Positions 41,273-50,064 are shown, counted from the first letter of the stretch. The stretch: 64,000 nucleotides of DNA from Radiobacillus deserti (GCF_007301515.1 NZ_CP041666.1:496001-560000), one strand, 5' to 3'. Notes: generated by a model from the letters alone, not told the origin. A program made the numbers and translations.

Positions 41273-42808
41273 ATGGCACAATCTGACATGATTTTAGTAT
41301 TAGACTTTGGAAGTCAATACAATCAGTTAATCACAAGAAGAATAAGAGAATTTGGTGTGTACAGTGAGTTGCATAGTCATCGGTTAACGATGGACGAAAT
41401 CAAGGCGATGAATCCGAAGGGGATTATTCTTTCAGGTGGACCGCACAGTGTCTATGACGAAAATAGCTTTCGTTGTGATGAAGGAATATTTGATTTAGAC
41501 ATTCCGATTCTAGGGATTTGTTATGGAATGCAGCTCATGACACTTCACTTTGGTGGGAATGTTCAACGAGCAAAGGATAGAGAATACGGGAAAGTAGACA
41601 TTCAATTGAAAGAAGATCCGCTGTTATTTCGAGGTACACCAAAGACACAAACGGTTTGGATGAGTCACGGAGATAAAGTAATCGAACCACCAGCAGACTT
41701 TCATATCGATGCAACAAGCTCTTCAACCCCAGTTGCGGCCATTAGTCATAAGGAGAGAAGTTTGTTTGGGGTTCAATTTCATCCGGAAGTGCGAAATACG
41801 GAATACGGAAACGATCTTCTGAAGCAGTTCGTCTTTGAGGCTTGTGGCTGTGCTGGGGATTGGACAATGGAAAACTTTATCGAGCAAGAAGTGGGCAAAA
41901 TCCAAGAAAAAGTTGGAGATAGAAAAGTATTATGTGCATTAAGTGGAGGTGTTGATTCCTCTGTCGTTGCTGCACTTATCCATAAAGCAATTGGAGATCA
42001 GCTCACTTGTATCTTTGTCGATCATGGATTGCTTCGGAAGGATGAGGGAGATCTCGTAATGGAGACCTTCCGTGATGGCTTCCATATGAACATCATTCGT
42101 GTAAATGCACAAGATCGCTTCCTAAGCAAGCTGAAAGGGGTCAGTGATCCGGAGCAAAAGCGTAAAATTATCGGAAATGAATTCATTTATGTGTTTGATG
42201 ATGAAGCAGAAAAATTAAAGGATATCGATTTCTTAGCACAAGGTACCCTTTATACGGATATTGTGGAAAGTGGAACGGAAACCGCACAAACGATTAAGTC
42301 CCACCATAATGTTGGTGGACTTCCAGAGGACATGCAATTTGAGCTTCTCGAGCCGCTTAACACGTTATTTAAAGATGAAGTTCGTGCGTTAGGTCTAGAG
42401 CTAGGCGTACCGGAGGATATTGTGTGGAGACAACCATTCCCAGGTCCAGGTTTAGGTATTCGTGTGCTTGGAGAAGTGACAGAAGAAAAGGTCGAGATTG
42501 TGAGAGAGTCCGATGCAATTTTGCGAGAAGAAATTAAGCTAGCAGGTTTAGAAAAAGACATTTGGCAGTACTTTACGGTTTTACCAGACATTCGCAGTGT
42601 TGGGGTAATGGGAGATGCGCGAACCTATGATTATACAATCGGAATCCGAGCAGTAACCTCGATTGATGGGATGACGTCGGACTGGGCGAGAATCCCGTGG
42701 GAAGTACTTGAAAAAATCTCCACGCGAATCGTGAACGAAGTGGAGCATATAAACCGTGTGGTGTATGACATTACGAGTAAACCACCTGCAACGATTGAGT
42801 GGGAATAA
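41273..42808 (+). CDS. guaA: GMP synthase (glutamine-hydrolysing)
   Basis: This cytoplasmic enzyme turns XMP, ATP and glutamine into GMP, the last step of guanine nucleotide synthesis. It has 511 residues, the usual length. The glutamine amidotransferase domain (1-195) has the nucleophile in GICYGMQLM and the His-Glu pair in FGVQFHPEV. The ATP pyrophosphatase domain (200-390) has LCALSGGVDSSVVAALIHKA. The dimerisation domain has RQPFPGPGLGIRVLGE and ends KPPATIEWE. Transcription is under a guanine riboswitch, giving end-product control. It precedes pbuG and the purine operon in a purine-centred region. Confidence 0.98.
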   Translation: MAQSDMILVLDFGSQYNQLITRRIREFGVYSELHSHRLTMDEIKAMNPKGIILSGGPHSVYDENSFRCDEGIFDLDIPILGICYGMQLMTLHFGGNVQRAKDREYGKVDIQLKEDPLLFRGTPKTQTVWMSHGDKVIEPPADFHIDATSSSTPVAAISHKERSLFGVQFHPEVRNTEYGNDLLKQFVFEACGCAGDWTMENFIEQEVGKIQEKVGDRKVLCALSGGVDSSVVAALIHKAIGDQLTCIFVDHGLLRKDEGDLVMETFRDGFHMNIIRVNAQDRFLSKLKGVSDPEQKRKIIGNEFIYVFDDEAEKLKDIDFLAQGTLYTDIVESGTETAQTIKSHHNVGGLPEDMQFELLEPLNTLFKDEVRALGLELGVPEDIVWRQPFPGPGLGIRVLGEVTEEKVEIVRESDAILREEIKLAGLEKDIWQYFTVLPDIRSVGVMGDARTYDYTIGIRAVTSIDGMTSDWARIPWEVLEKISTRIVNEVEHINRVVYDITSKPPATIEWE

Positions 42809-42847
42809 CGAACGTTCTGTTAAAATTTATTAAAAATATTCGTCTTT
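42804..42847. promoter_or_regulatory. PurBox pair upstream of pbuG
   Basis: Two inverted sites resemble the PurR box AWWWCCGAACWWT: AATAACGAACGTT (42804-42816) and, on the other strand, the site at 42835-42847. The gap is 18 bp, the same as at purE. The first overlaps the end of guaA. Each has two or three mismatches. Confidence 0.65.
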
Positions 42848-42851
42848 TTGC

Positions 42852-42880
42852 TTGACGTAGGAATGGGTAATTAGTATGAT
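42852..42880 (+). promoter_or_regulatory. pbuG promoter
   Basis: TTGACG (42852-42857) and TATGAT (42875-42880) are 17 bp apart. The promoter sits five bases after the second PurBox. Confidence 0.8.
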
Positions 42881-42910
42881 GTACGAGTAATCATAAAATA
42901 AATAGAAAAA

Positions 42911-42983
42911 TCCGTCGTATAATTTTGGGAATATGGCCCATGAGTTTCTACCGGACTACCGTAAATGGTCTGACTACGCTGGA
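42911..42983 (+). promoter_or_regulatory. Guanine-class purine riboswitch before pbuG
   Basis: The core reads CGTATAATTTTGGGAATATG, GAGTTTCTACCGGACTACC, GTAAATGG and CTGACTACG. C in GACTACG indicates guanine or hypoxanthine binding. Confidence 0.93.
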
Positions 42984-43039
42984 ATGTTCATTACTCATTA
43001 CCTTTATTAATGAAGCATTTCTGATTGTAGTAAACGTAG

Positions 43040-43070
43040 CACTCTTGGTCGAAGACTAAGAGTGTTTTTT
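43040..43070 (+). terminator. Riboswitch-controlled terminator before pbuG
   Basis: CACTCTTGGTC pairs with GACTAAGAGTG around GAA, then six T. Confidence 0.9.
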
Positions 43071-43124
43071 GAATTCCTTTTGTTGGGGTACTCAAATTGG
43101 ACGGAATACTGGGGAGGATATAAC

Positions 43125-44438
43125 ATGAAGAAATTTTTCCAATTCGAAGAGCTTGGAACAAATGTAAGAACAGAATTTGTTGCTGGTCTTACTACTTTTC
43201 TAGCGATGGCTTACATTCTGTTCGTTAACCCATCTACCTTAGCAGCAGATGGAGCTACAGGCATGGATGCAGGTGCGGTATTTACAGCAACAGCATTAGC
43301 GGCTGCTATCGGTTCCCTTATTATGGGGCTTGTTGCTAAATACCCTGTTGCTTTGGCACCGGGGATGGGCTTGAACGCATTCTTCGCATACACGGTTGTA
43401 TTAGGCTGGGGAATTCCTTGGGAAACAGCTCTAGCAGGCGTATTAGCTTCCGGACTTATCTTTATCGTTTTAACGTTATCTGGTATTAGAGAAATGATTA
43501 TTAACGCAATTCCAGCGAGCTTGAAAATGGCGGTAGGTGCTGGTATTGGTTTGTTTATCGCATTCATTGGGTTTCAAAATGCAAACATTATCGTAAATGA
43601 TGACGCAACTCTTGTTAGCTTAGGAGATTTATCTGCTCCTAACACATTATTAGCGATATTCGGAATTATTGTTACGGTTATATTATTAACAAGAGGAGTG
43701 AAAGGTGGGGTATTCTACGGAATGATTATCACTGCCATTGCAGGAATGATTTTCGGACTAATCGATCCACCAAAAGGGCTTGGCGATATCGTGGGGCCAG
43801 TACCGAGCTTAGCTCCAACGTTCGGCCAAGCATTTGCACACTTTGGCGATATTTTCACCCTACAAATGCTAGTAGTTGTGCTTACTTTCTTATTCGTAGA
43901 TTTCTTTGATACAGCTGGTACATTAGTGGCAGTTGCTTCCAAAGCAGGGTTAATGAAGGATAATAAGCTACCCCGCGCAGGAAAAGCATTGTTTGCAGAT
44001 TCTGCTGCAACAGTTGTTGGAGCTACGCTAGGGACTTCCACTACAACTTCTTATGTAGAATCTACAACTGGGGTAAGTGCTGGTGGACGTTCTGGATTTA
44101 CTTCCGTTGTAACAGCGGGATTCTTTCTACTAGCACTTGTGTTTTCCCCACTTCTAGGGATGGTAACTTCCGCAGTTACAGCTCCGGCGTTGATTATTGT
44201 TGGGGTGCTTATGTGCACAGCATTAAAAGAAATTGAATGGGATCAATTTGAAATTGCAGTTCCGGCATTCTTAACCATCGTATCGATGCCGCTAGCGTAT
44301 AGCATCGCAACAGGTATCGCGATTGGGTTCGTGTTCTACCCAATTACAATGGTCGTGAAAGGGAAGGCAAAAGAAGTGAACGCGATTATGTGGGGACTAT
44401 TCGTTGTCTTCATTTTATACTTCATTTTCTTACAATAG
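43125..44438 (+). CDS. pbuG: Guanine/hypoxanthine permease (NCS2/AzgA family)
   Basis: This proton-coupled membrane importer of purine bases has 437 residues and about twelve to fourteen segments. The family stretches are FQFEELGTNVRTEFVAGLTT, FLAMAYILFVNPSTL, APGMGLNAFFAYTVV and TSTTTSYVESTTGVSAGGRS, of the AzgA/PbuG type. The frame opens at 43062 inside the terminator, but GGGGAGG seven bases before the ATG at 43125 gives the real start. It is controlled by a guanine riboswitch and a probable PurR site, so it is expressed when purine is scarce. It lies between guaA and the purine operon. Confidence 0.95.
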   Translation: MKKFFQFEELGTNVRTEFVAGLTTFLAMAYILFVNPSTLAADGATGMDAGAVFTATALAAAIGSLIMGLVAKYPVALAPGMGLNAFFAYTVVLGWGIPWETALAGVLASGLIFIVLTLSGIREMIINAIPASLKMAVGAGIGLFIAFIGFQNANIIVNDDATLVSLGDLSAPNTLLAIFGIIVTVILLTRGVKGGVFYGMIITAIAGMIFGLIDPPKGLGDIVGPVPSLAPTFGQAFAHFGDIFTLQMLVVVLTFLFVDFFDTAGTLVAVASKAGLMKDNKLPRAGKALFADSAATVVGATLGTSTTTSYVESTTGVSAGGRSGFTSVVTAGFFLLALVFSPLLGMVTSAVTAPALIIVGVLMCTALKEIEWDQFEIAVPAFLTIVSMPLAYSIATGIAIGFVFYPITMVVKGKAKEVNAIMWGLFVVFILYFIFLQ

Positions 44439-44441
44439 ACA

Positions 44442-44475
44442 CAAAACGGTATTGGGTACCCAATACCGTTTTGTT
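44442..44475. terminator. Terminator after pbuG
   Basis: ACAAAACGGTATTGGGTACC and its complement form a near-perfect palindrome of about 34 bases with T-runs at both ends. It can act on either strand. Confidence 0.88.
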
Positions 44476-44578
44476 TATGTGATGCAAGTTTATGCTATCA
44501 TTTGGAAATAGTACGGATGACAGGAGTGAAGTGTCCGACTTAAACAATGGAAGAAGTTTATTCACTAAGTGAAAGTGA

Positions 44579-45016
44579 CTAGTCATCCTCGTCCATAGAC
44601 CTTATTGTTAGTTTATTTCGCTCTGTATTGTCAGGAATGGTGCGATGCAGCTGAATAACTAATAGACCTTGTCGATACGTCGCGTCTATTTTGTCGCTCC
44701 GAACTGGATAGGGCAAATCAATCTGACGTTCAAATACTCCTTGCATAATTTCTTCTTTTATTAGCTGTCCACCTGGGGAAGGGATGTCAATGACACCTCT
44801 TAGCTCTAAGCTTGTGTAATGTACGAAAACATCAATCTTTTTTAAATCCTTTACTCCAGGAAGATTTACAATACAAAAAAGCTCGTTTTGCTGCTGATAA
44901 AGATTAATTTGCGGAATGGGCGGTTTAAAGACATCTTCGAACTCATTCCAGAACGTGTCACCAAAAAAACCATCCATATTTTTCTTCCATTCTTCCATAT
45001 GTTTGAAGGGATCCAT
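44579..45016 (-). CDS. Small heat shock protein, Hsp20/alpha-crystallin family
   Basis: This ATP-independent chaperone has 145 residues. The N-terminal arm (MDPFKHMEEWKKNMDGFFGD) precedes an alpha-crystallin domain (about 35-130), with LFCIVNLPGVKDLKKIDV and the later GVFERQIDLPYPVRSDKI and YRQGLLVIQLHR, where the usual A-X-X-X-N-G-V-L/L region is YRQGLLVIQ. The C-terminal I-X-I is weak (LTIRSM). It resembles spore-associated small heat shock proteins of Bacillus such as CotP/YocM, but I do not assign it. AAGGAGG precedes the ATG. It is the only minus-strand gene in this region. Confidence 0.88.
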   Translation of the reverse strand: MDPFKHMEEWKKNMDGFFGDTFWNEFEDVFKPPIPQINLYQQQNELFCIVNLPGVKDLKKIDVFVHYTSLELRGVIDIPSPGGQLIKEEIMQGVFERQIDLPYPVRSDKIDATYRQGLLVIQLHRTIPDNTERNKLTIRSMDEDD

Positions 45017-45139
45017 AAAATACCTCCTTAATCATTGGATTGTACGCATTGAATGCGATATAGTGTATGCATACGAAGAAAAATAGGTGATAGCCTATGG
45101 AAAGACAGAGGAAAGAAAAGGAATCTAGGAGGCTTCGTT

Positions 45140-45682
45140 TTGTTAGATAATGCAGTGTTGATGATTCTCATCATTTTAAGTGTCAATATTATATATGTAG
45201 CGTTTAATACCATTCGCATGATTCTGACGTTGAAGGGTAGGCGTTATATCGCTGCTTTCGTAAGTATATTTGAAGTAACGATTTATGTTCTAGGGCTAGG
45301 ATTAGTTTTAGACAATTTAAACCAAATCCAGAATCTAATAGCGTATGCGATTGGGTTTGGTATTGGGGTTGTCGTTGGATCCAAAATAGAAGAAAAACTA
45401 GCACTCGGGTATATTACGGTAAACGTTATTTCTTCTAATCCTGATATTCCTTTCACGAAACAATTAAGAGAAAAAGGATACGGAGTCACGAGTTGGGCTG
45501 CTTATGGAATGGATGGGGACCGCTTAGCGATGCAAATTCTAACGCCAAGAAAATATGAATTAAAGCTTTACCAAACCATCAAAGAGATTGACGAAAAAGC
45601 ATTTATAATTGCGTATGAACCAAAACAAATTTACGGTGGCTTCTGGGTTAAGCAAGTGAAGCGAGGGAAACTACATCCATGA
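45140..45682 (+). CDS. yebE: DUF2179/UPF0316 membrane protein (YebE)
   Basis: This protein has 180 residues. Three N-terminal membrane segments lie at about 4-24, 35-55 and 62-82. A C-terminal DUF2179-type cytoplasmic domain follows (KQLREKGYGVTSWAAYGMDG, then KEIDEKAFIIAYEPKQIYGGF). The frame is open from 45053, but AGGAGG seven bases before the TTG at 45140 gives the size of B. subtilis YebE. The stop overlaps the next start (ATGA). It sits between pbuG and purE just as in B. subtilis. Function is unknown. Confidence 0.9.
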   Translation: MLDNAVLMILIILSVNIIYVAFNTIRMILTLKGRRYIAAFVSIFEVTIYVLGLGLVLDNLNQIQNLIAYAIGFGIGVVVGSKIEEKLALGYITVNVISSNPDIPFTKQLREKGYGVTSWAAYGMDGDRLAMQILTPRKYELKLYQTIKEIDEKAFIIAYEPKQIYGGFWVKQVKRGKLHP

Positions 45683-45888
45683 GTAAAAACAAAAAGAAAC
45701 GCTATCAGGTGGAAGAGAATGAAACCATTGAACAGTGTCTGGATCGAATCAAGAAAGAAGGGTATATGCCGGTCAGACGGACGGAAGAACCTATCTTTCA
45801 AGAAACAAAGGAAAATGGCCAAACTTCTTATAAACCAATCGGAAGTACGATTTGTTTTGATGCGATACCGATAAAATCCGAACATTAA
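45679..45888 (+). CDS. yebG: NETI motif-containing small protein (YebG)
   Basis: This protein of 69 residues has a lysine-rich start and the name-giving motif in VEENETIEQCLDRIKKEGY, then MPVRRTEEPIFQE. It has no membrane segment. It is translationally coupled to yebE by a four-base overlap. The last codons overlap the first PurBox of the purine operon. It is conserved next to purE in Bacillus; the function is not known. Confidence 0.9.
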   Translation: MSKNKKKRYQVEENETIEQCLDRIKKEGYMPVRRTEEPIFQETKENGQTSYKPIGSTICFDAIPIKSEH

Positions 45889-45917
45889 ACACTTGGTTTT
45901 AAATAATGTTCGATATA
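45874..45917. promoter_or_regulatory. PurBox pair upstream of purE
   Basis: AAATCCGAACATT (45874-45886) is a perfect PurR box AWWWCCGAACWWT. An inverted box AATGTTCGATATA (45905-45917) matches with two deviations. They are 18 bp apart and end four bases before the -35. PurR would repress when PRPP is low. Confidence 0.85.
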
Positions 45918-45920
45918 TCG

Positions 45921-45949
45921 TTGACCATGTCCGTGAATATTGTTATCAT
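45921..45949 (+). promoter_or_regulatory. purE operon promoter
   Basis: TTGACC (45921-45926) and TATCAT (45944-45949) are 17 bp apart, directly after the PurBox pair. Confidence 0.8.
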
Positions 45950-45995
45950 AAATAAAGAGAAAAATGGAACGAAACATAGTAAGAAAATAAAATAA

Positions 45996-46072
45996 CCTCA
46001 TATAATTTCGGGGATATGGCCCGATAGTCTCTACCCATCACCGTAAATGATGGACTATGAGGGAAGATTATA
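45996..46072 (+). promoter_or_regulatory. Guanine-class purine riboswitch before purE
   Basis: The core reads CCTCATATAATTTCGGGGAT, ATGGCCCGATAGTCTCTACC, CATCACCGTAAATGATG and GACTATGAGG. P1 (CCTCATA/TATGAGG) is perfect. C in GACTATG indicates guanine. Confidence 0.95.
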
Positions 46073-46115
46073 CGTTTCCGTTGGGATACGTATAAGGATA
46101 GCTATGCTTAGGCAG

Positions 46116-46160
46116 AGCCTATTTATCTTCTCTCATAGAGCAGATGAATAGGCTTTTTTC
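46116..46160 (+). terminator. Riboswitch-controlled terminator before purE
   Basis: AGCCTATTTATCT pairs with AGATGAATAGGCT and is followed by six T. An extra hairpin, TATACGT with ACGTATA (about 46089-46113), lies between riboswitch and terminator and may be part of the switch. Confidence 0.8.
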
Positions 46161-46194
46161 CTTTGAAAAAGCAGCAAAGAAAGAGGGGAATAGG

Positions 46195-46686
46195 ATGACG
46201 CAGGTAGGCGTGATTATGGGAAGTATTTCAGATTGGGAAACAATGAAACATGCCTGTGACGTGTTAGAGGAACTAGGGATTCCGTATGAAAAAGAAATCA
46301 TTTCTGCACATCGTACACCAGATGATATGTTTGCGTATGCCGAACAAGCAAGGGATAAAGGGTTACGTGTCATCATAGCAGGTGCTGGAGGAGCTGCTCA
46401 CTTGCCAGGGATGGTGGCAGCGAAAACGACATTACCTGTAATTGGCGTGCCCGTACAAAGCAAAGCTTTGAATGGGTTAGATTCCTTACTCTCCATTGTC
46501 CAAATGCCAGGTGGAGTTCCAGTAGCAACTGTCGCAATCGGTAAAGCGGGTGCTACGAACGCAGGACTATTAGCAGTACAAATCCTTGGTGCATTTGATG
46601 AGGCAATATCTAGTAAGCTAGAAAGCTATCAGGAATCATTGTTAAATAAGGTCAACGAAATGAGGGAGCAGCTTGCAACCGAATAG
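46195..46686 (+). CDS. purE: N5-carboxyaminoimidazole ribonucleotide mutase
   Basis: This enzyme moves the carboxyl group of N5-CAIR to give CAIR in purine synthesis. It has 163 residues, normal for class I PurE. The N-terminal MTQVGVIMGSISDWETMKHA and SAHRTPDDMFAYAEQA carry the active Ser, His and neighbouring residues, and GAGGAAHLPGMVAAKTTLPVIGVPV completes the substrate pocket. The frame is open from 46144, within the terminator, but the ATG at 46195 has AGAGGGG and gives the normal N-terminus. It is first in the operon and overlaps purK by 14 bp. Control is by PurR and guanine. Confidence 0.97.
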   Translation: MTQVGVIMGSISDWETMKHACDVLEELGIPYEKEIISAHRTPDDMFAYAEQARDKGLRVIIAGAGGAAHLPGMVAAKTTLPVIGVPVQSKALNGLDSLLSIVQMPGGVPVATVAIGKAGATNAGLLAVQILGAFDEAISSKLESYQESLLNKVNEMREQLATE

Positions 46687-47800
46687 GTTATTGCCAGGAA
46701 GTACAATTGGAATATTAGGTGGTGGCCAACTAGGCAGAATGATGGCCATTGCAGCCAAGTATATGGGATATCGAGTAGCGGTATTGGATCCAACAGAGGA
46801 TTGCCCAACCGCTCAAATAAGTGATCACCATATTGTTGCAAAATATGATGATATCAAAGCTATAAAAGAGTTAGCAGACATAAGTGATGTCGTGACGTAC
46901 GAGTTTGAAAATGTCGATTTAGAAGCAGCGAGGTACTTAGAAGAAAGAAACATCCTGCCACAAGGAGCTCGATTATTAAAAATTACACAAGATCGCGAGC
47001 AAGAAAAGCAAGCAGTGGTAGAGAGTGGACTAGAAGTTCCACCGTATGTCATTGTTCAGTCGGAACAGGAAGTAGAAGCAGCGCTCGGTGAAAATAAGGT
47101 GCCTTGTGTTATCAAAACATGCCGAGGTGGATACGACGGAAAAGGTCAGCTCAAAATAACAAAGGAAACATCACTCGAAGCGGTAAAGGAATTTGTACAA
47201 CAAAAAGGTCGTTGTATTATCGAAAAATGGGTTCCGTTTGATAAGGAAGTTTCGGTTGTGTTTACACGTTCCATAAGTGGAGAAATGACTATTTTTCCAA
47301 TCGCGGAAAACGAGCATAAGAATCACATTTTACATACAACCTGTGCCCCAGCTCTCATTTCTAAGACAGTGGAGCAAAAGGTCTTAGACTCCGCGAGAAA
47401 GTTAGCAAACCACATCGAAGTGGTTGGAACCTTTGCTATTGAAATGTTTGTAAAAGGCGAAGATGTATATATTAATGAAATGGCGCCAAGACCACATAAT
47501 TCGGGTCATTACACCATCGAAGCGTGTAACGTATCACAGTTCGAACAACACATTCGAGCAATCGCTGGATTACCACTAGTCCCAATCTCCTTCCACGGAG
47601 GAGCTATTATGCTCAACCTTTTAGGAGAAGAGCTAGAACAAATCATGAACCAAACCGTAGATATCCCAGCAGGCCACCTACACGTCTACGGAAAAGACAG
47701 CATCAAACCGAAACGAAAAATGGGCCACCTCACCATAGTAGGTTCCAGCCTGGACGAAGTAAAACAAACAAGTAAGGAGACTATAGAGAAGTTTTTGTGA
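46673..47800 (+). CDS. purK: N5-carboxyaminoimidazole ribonucleotide synthase
   Basis: This ATP-grasp enzyme forms N5-CAIR from AIR, bicarbonate and ATP. It has 375 residues. GSTIGILGGGQLGRMMAIAA is the N-terminal glycine motif. The ATP-grasp region includes PCVIKTCRGGYDGKGQ and CIIEKWVPFDKEVSV, and YINEMAPRPHNSGHYTIEAC holds the metal-binding acidic residues and the Asn-Ser-Gly loop. The start is TTG, overlapping the purE end, with GAGGGAG before it. A structured repeat separates its stop from purB. Confidence 0.96.
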   Translation: MQPNRLLPGSTIGILGGGQLGRMMAIAAKYMGYRVAVLDPTEDCPTAQISDHHIVAKYDDIKAIKELADISDVVTYEFENVDLEAARYLEERNILPQGARLLKITQDREQEKQAVVESGLEVPPYVIVQSEQEVEAALGENKVPCVIKTCRGGYDGKGQLKITKETSLEAVKEFVQQKGRCIIEKWVPFDKEVSVVFTRSISGEMTIFPIAENEHKNHILHTTCAPALISKTVEQKVLDSARKLANHIEVVGTFAIEMFVKGEDVYINEMAPRPHNSGHYTIEACNVSQFEQHIRAIAGLPLVPISFHGGAIMLNLLGEELEQIMNQTVDIPAGHLHVYGKDSIKPKRKMGHLTIVGSSLDEVKQTSKETIEKFL

Positions 47801-47839
47801 GGGGTAAGAAGATAAGTGGTTTCTTAATTAGTTGCTCGA

Positions 47840-47962
47840 GCAGGTGACAAACACGTAGACTCCTGCGGGAAAAGTGTCTTAGGTGAGACCCCGCAGACGT
47901 AACGTAGTGAAGTTGAGGAGGCTCACCAGGCACCCGCGGAAAGCGAAGTGTTTGTCACCTGC
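47840..47962. repeat. Structured intergenic palindromic repeat, copy 2
   Basis: This lies between purK and purB inside the operon. The arms GCAGGTGACAAACAC and GTGTTTGTCACCTGC are perfect 15-bp complements. The core matches copy 1 at 2387-2502 (GTAGACTCC, GGTGAGACCCCGCAG, GAGGAGGCTCACC, GGAAAGCG), while the arms are unrelated in sequence. In the core stem GCGGG/CCCGC replaces GTGGG/CCCAC of copy 1. No terminator-type T-run follows. Confidence 0.85.
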
Positions 47963-48017
47963 GTCCCCGATAACCAATTTATACAAGTAAAGTTAAAGAA
48001 CACAGGAGGACAACCGC

Positions 48018-49310
48018 ATGATAAGTCGTTATACAAGAGAAGAAATGGGATCCATTTGGACTGAAGAAAACAAATTCAAGGCATGGCTAGAAGTCGAGAT
48101 TTTAGCATGCGAGGCCTGGAGCGAGCTAGGCATCATTCCAAAAGAAGACGTTCAAAAAATCAGACAACACGCATCCTTTGACGTAGATCGTATTTACGAA
48201 ATCGAACAAGACACGAGACACGATGTCGTAGCCTTCACAAGAGCCGTATCCGAAACACTAGGCGAAGAAAAGAAATGGGTGCACTACGGACTAACCTCAA
48301 CAGACGTAGTAGACACCGCGCTTTCCTATCTACTAAAACAAGCAAACGAAATCATCCGAAAAGACTTACACGCATTCGTAGATGTTTTAAAAGAAAAAGC
48401 TAAAGAACACAAGCACACTGTGATGATGGGACGTACACATGGTGTCCACGCCGAACCAACTACATTCGGTTTGAAAATGGCCTTATGGTACGAGGAAATG
48501 AAACGGAACGTTGAACGCTTTGAAGCAGCAGCCAAAACAATCGAAACTGGAAAGCTGTCTGGTGCCGTTGGAACGTACGCGAACATTGACCCATTCGTAG
48601 AAGCATACGTTTGTGAAAAGCTTGGGCTATCACCAGCGCCGGTATCTACGCAAACCTTACAAAGAGATAGACATGCACACTACATGAGTACTCTTTCTCT
48701 TATTGCAACATCCATTGAAAAGTTTGCTGTAGAGATTCGTGGCTTACAAAAAACCGAAACACGTGAAGTAGAAGAGTTTTTCGCAAAAGGGCAAAAGGGC
48801 TCCTCTGCTATGCCACATAAACGTAATCCAATCGGATCTGAGAATATGACAGGAATGGCACGTGTTCTTCGTGGTTACATGCTGACTTCTTACGAAAACG
48901 TAGCACTTTGGCATGAAAGAGATATTTCACACTCCTCTGCAGAGCGAGTAATTTTGCCAGATGCAACGATTGCCTTGAATTACATGCTAAATCGTTTTAC
49001 GAACATCGTAAAAAATCTAACCGTATTCCCAGAAAACATGCGTACGAACATCGATAAGACATTTGGAGTGATTTTCTCACAGCGTGTTCTTTTATCATTA
49101 ATTGATCAAGGGATGAGTCGCGAGGAAGCATACGATTTAGTTCAGCCGAATGCGATGAAAGCATGGGAAGAACGAATTCCATTTAAACAATTAGTAGAAG
49201 CAGAACCGAAAATCACTTCTGTGTTAACCCAAGAGCAAATTGAAGACTGCTTTGATTACACATATCATCTAAAAAATGTAGACCGTATTTTTGACAAAAT
49301 TGGTTTGTAA
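48018..49310 (+). CDS. purB: Adenylosuccinate lyase
   Basis: This enzyme of 430 residues cleaves SAICAR to AICAR and adenylosuccinate to AMP. The fumarase/aspartase superfamily signature is in the flexible loop KGQKGSSAMPHKRNPIGSEN, which carries the catalytic serine. TRHDVVAFTRAVSE and GRTHGVHAEPTTFGLKMA carry the active histidines. AGGAGG precedes the ATG. It is separated from purK by a structured repeat but is transcribed in the same direction with no new promoter recognised. It is the normal third gene of the Bacillus operon. Confidence 0.97.
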   Translation: MISRYTREEMGSIWTEENKFKAWLEVEILACEAWSELGIIPKEDVQKIRQHASFDVDRIYEIEQDTRHDVVAFTRAVSETLGEEKKWVHYGLTSTDVVDTALSYLLKQANEIIRKDLHAFVDVLKEKAKEHKHTVMMGRTHGVHAEPTTFGLKMALWYEEMKRNVERFEAAAKTIETGKLSGAVGTYANIDPFVEAYVCEKLGLSPAPVSTQTLQRDRHAHYMSTLSLIATSIEKFAVEIRGLQKTETREVEEFFAKGQKGSSAMPHKRNPIGSENMTGMARVLRGYMLTSYENVALWHERDISHSSAERVILPDATIALNYMLNRFTNIVKNLTVFPENMRTNIDKTFGVIFSQRVLLSLIDQGMSREEAYDLVQPNAMKAWEERIPFKQLVEAEPKITSVLTQEQIEDCFDYTYHLKNVDRIFDKIGL

Positions 49311-49350
49311 GAAGTCAGGGGATTCATAACTAAACAAATGGGGTGACGTC

Positions 49351-50064
49351 GTGAAGGGCGATTTGTTATATGAAGGAAAAGCGAAAAAGGTCTTTTTAGT
49401 AGAAGGGGATAGTCAAGCTCTTATCCTCTCCTACAAAAACGACGCAACGGCTTTTAACGGGAAAAAGAAAGCAAACTTTATCGGAAAAGGGAAATATAAC
49501 AATCTAATCACAGCCAAGATTTTTGACTACTTGCATCGTAAAGGAATTAAAACCCATTTTCAAAAAAGCTTAAACGACACGGAGCAATTAGTTACGAAAA
49601 CGACCATCATTCCAGTAGAAGTTGTCGTTCGTAACGTTGCTGCAGGAAGTATTACAAAACGGTTAGGGATAAAAGAGAAAACAGTATTTTCGCCACCACT
49701 GGTGGAGTTATTTTATAAGAACGATGACTTAAGTGATCCACTCATTAATGAGGAGCATGCCAGGATCTTAACAAACGTCGATCCATTTGAAATAGAACAA
49801 ATTAAAGAAGCAGCGAGGGCGATTAATGATCTGCTACTAGCATTCTTTCAATCTGTTAATCTTCAATTAGCCGATTTTAAACTAGAGTTTGGAAAAGATG
49901 CAAAAGGAAACTTGTTGTTAGCGGATGAAATTTCTCCGGATACATGTCGACTTTGGGATATGGAAACAGGAGAAAAGATGGATAAGGATGTGTTCCGGGA
50001 AGACATTGGGGACTTAATAGAAACGTATGATGCGATACTTCAACGACTGGAGGCAGTGAAATGA
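49351..50064 (+). CDS. purC: SAICAR synthase
   Basis: This enzyme joins aspartate to CAIR using ATP. It has 237 residues. The N-terminal LLYEGKAKKVFLVEGD is the ATP loop. VEVVVRNVAAGSITKRLGI and the C-terminal LKLEFGKDAKGNLLLADEIS-like stretch DFKLEFGKDAKGNLLLADEI followed by SPDTCRLWD are conserved SAICAR synthase signatures. The start is GTG after GGGGTGA. The stop overlaps the purS start (ATGA). Confidence 0.97.
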   Translation: MKGDLLYEGKAKKVFLVEGDSQALILSYKNDATAFNGKKKANFIGKGKYNNLITAKIFDYLHRKGIKTHFQKSLNDTEQLVTKTTIIPVEVVVRNVAAGSITKRLGIKEKTVFSPPLVELFYKNDDLSDPLINEEHARILTNVDPFEIEQIKEAARAINDLLLAFFQSVNLQLADFKLEFGKDAKGNLLLADEISPDTCRLWDMETGEKMDKDVFREDIGDLIETYDAILQRLEAVK

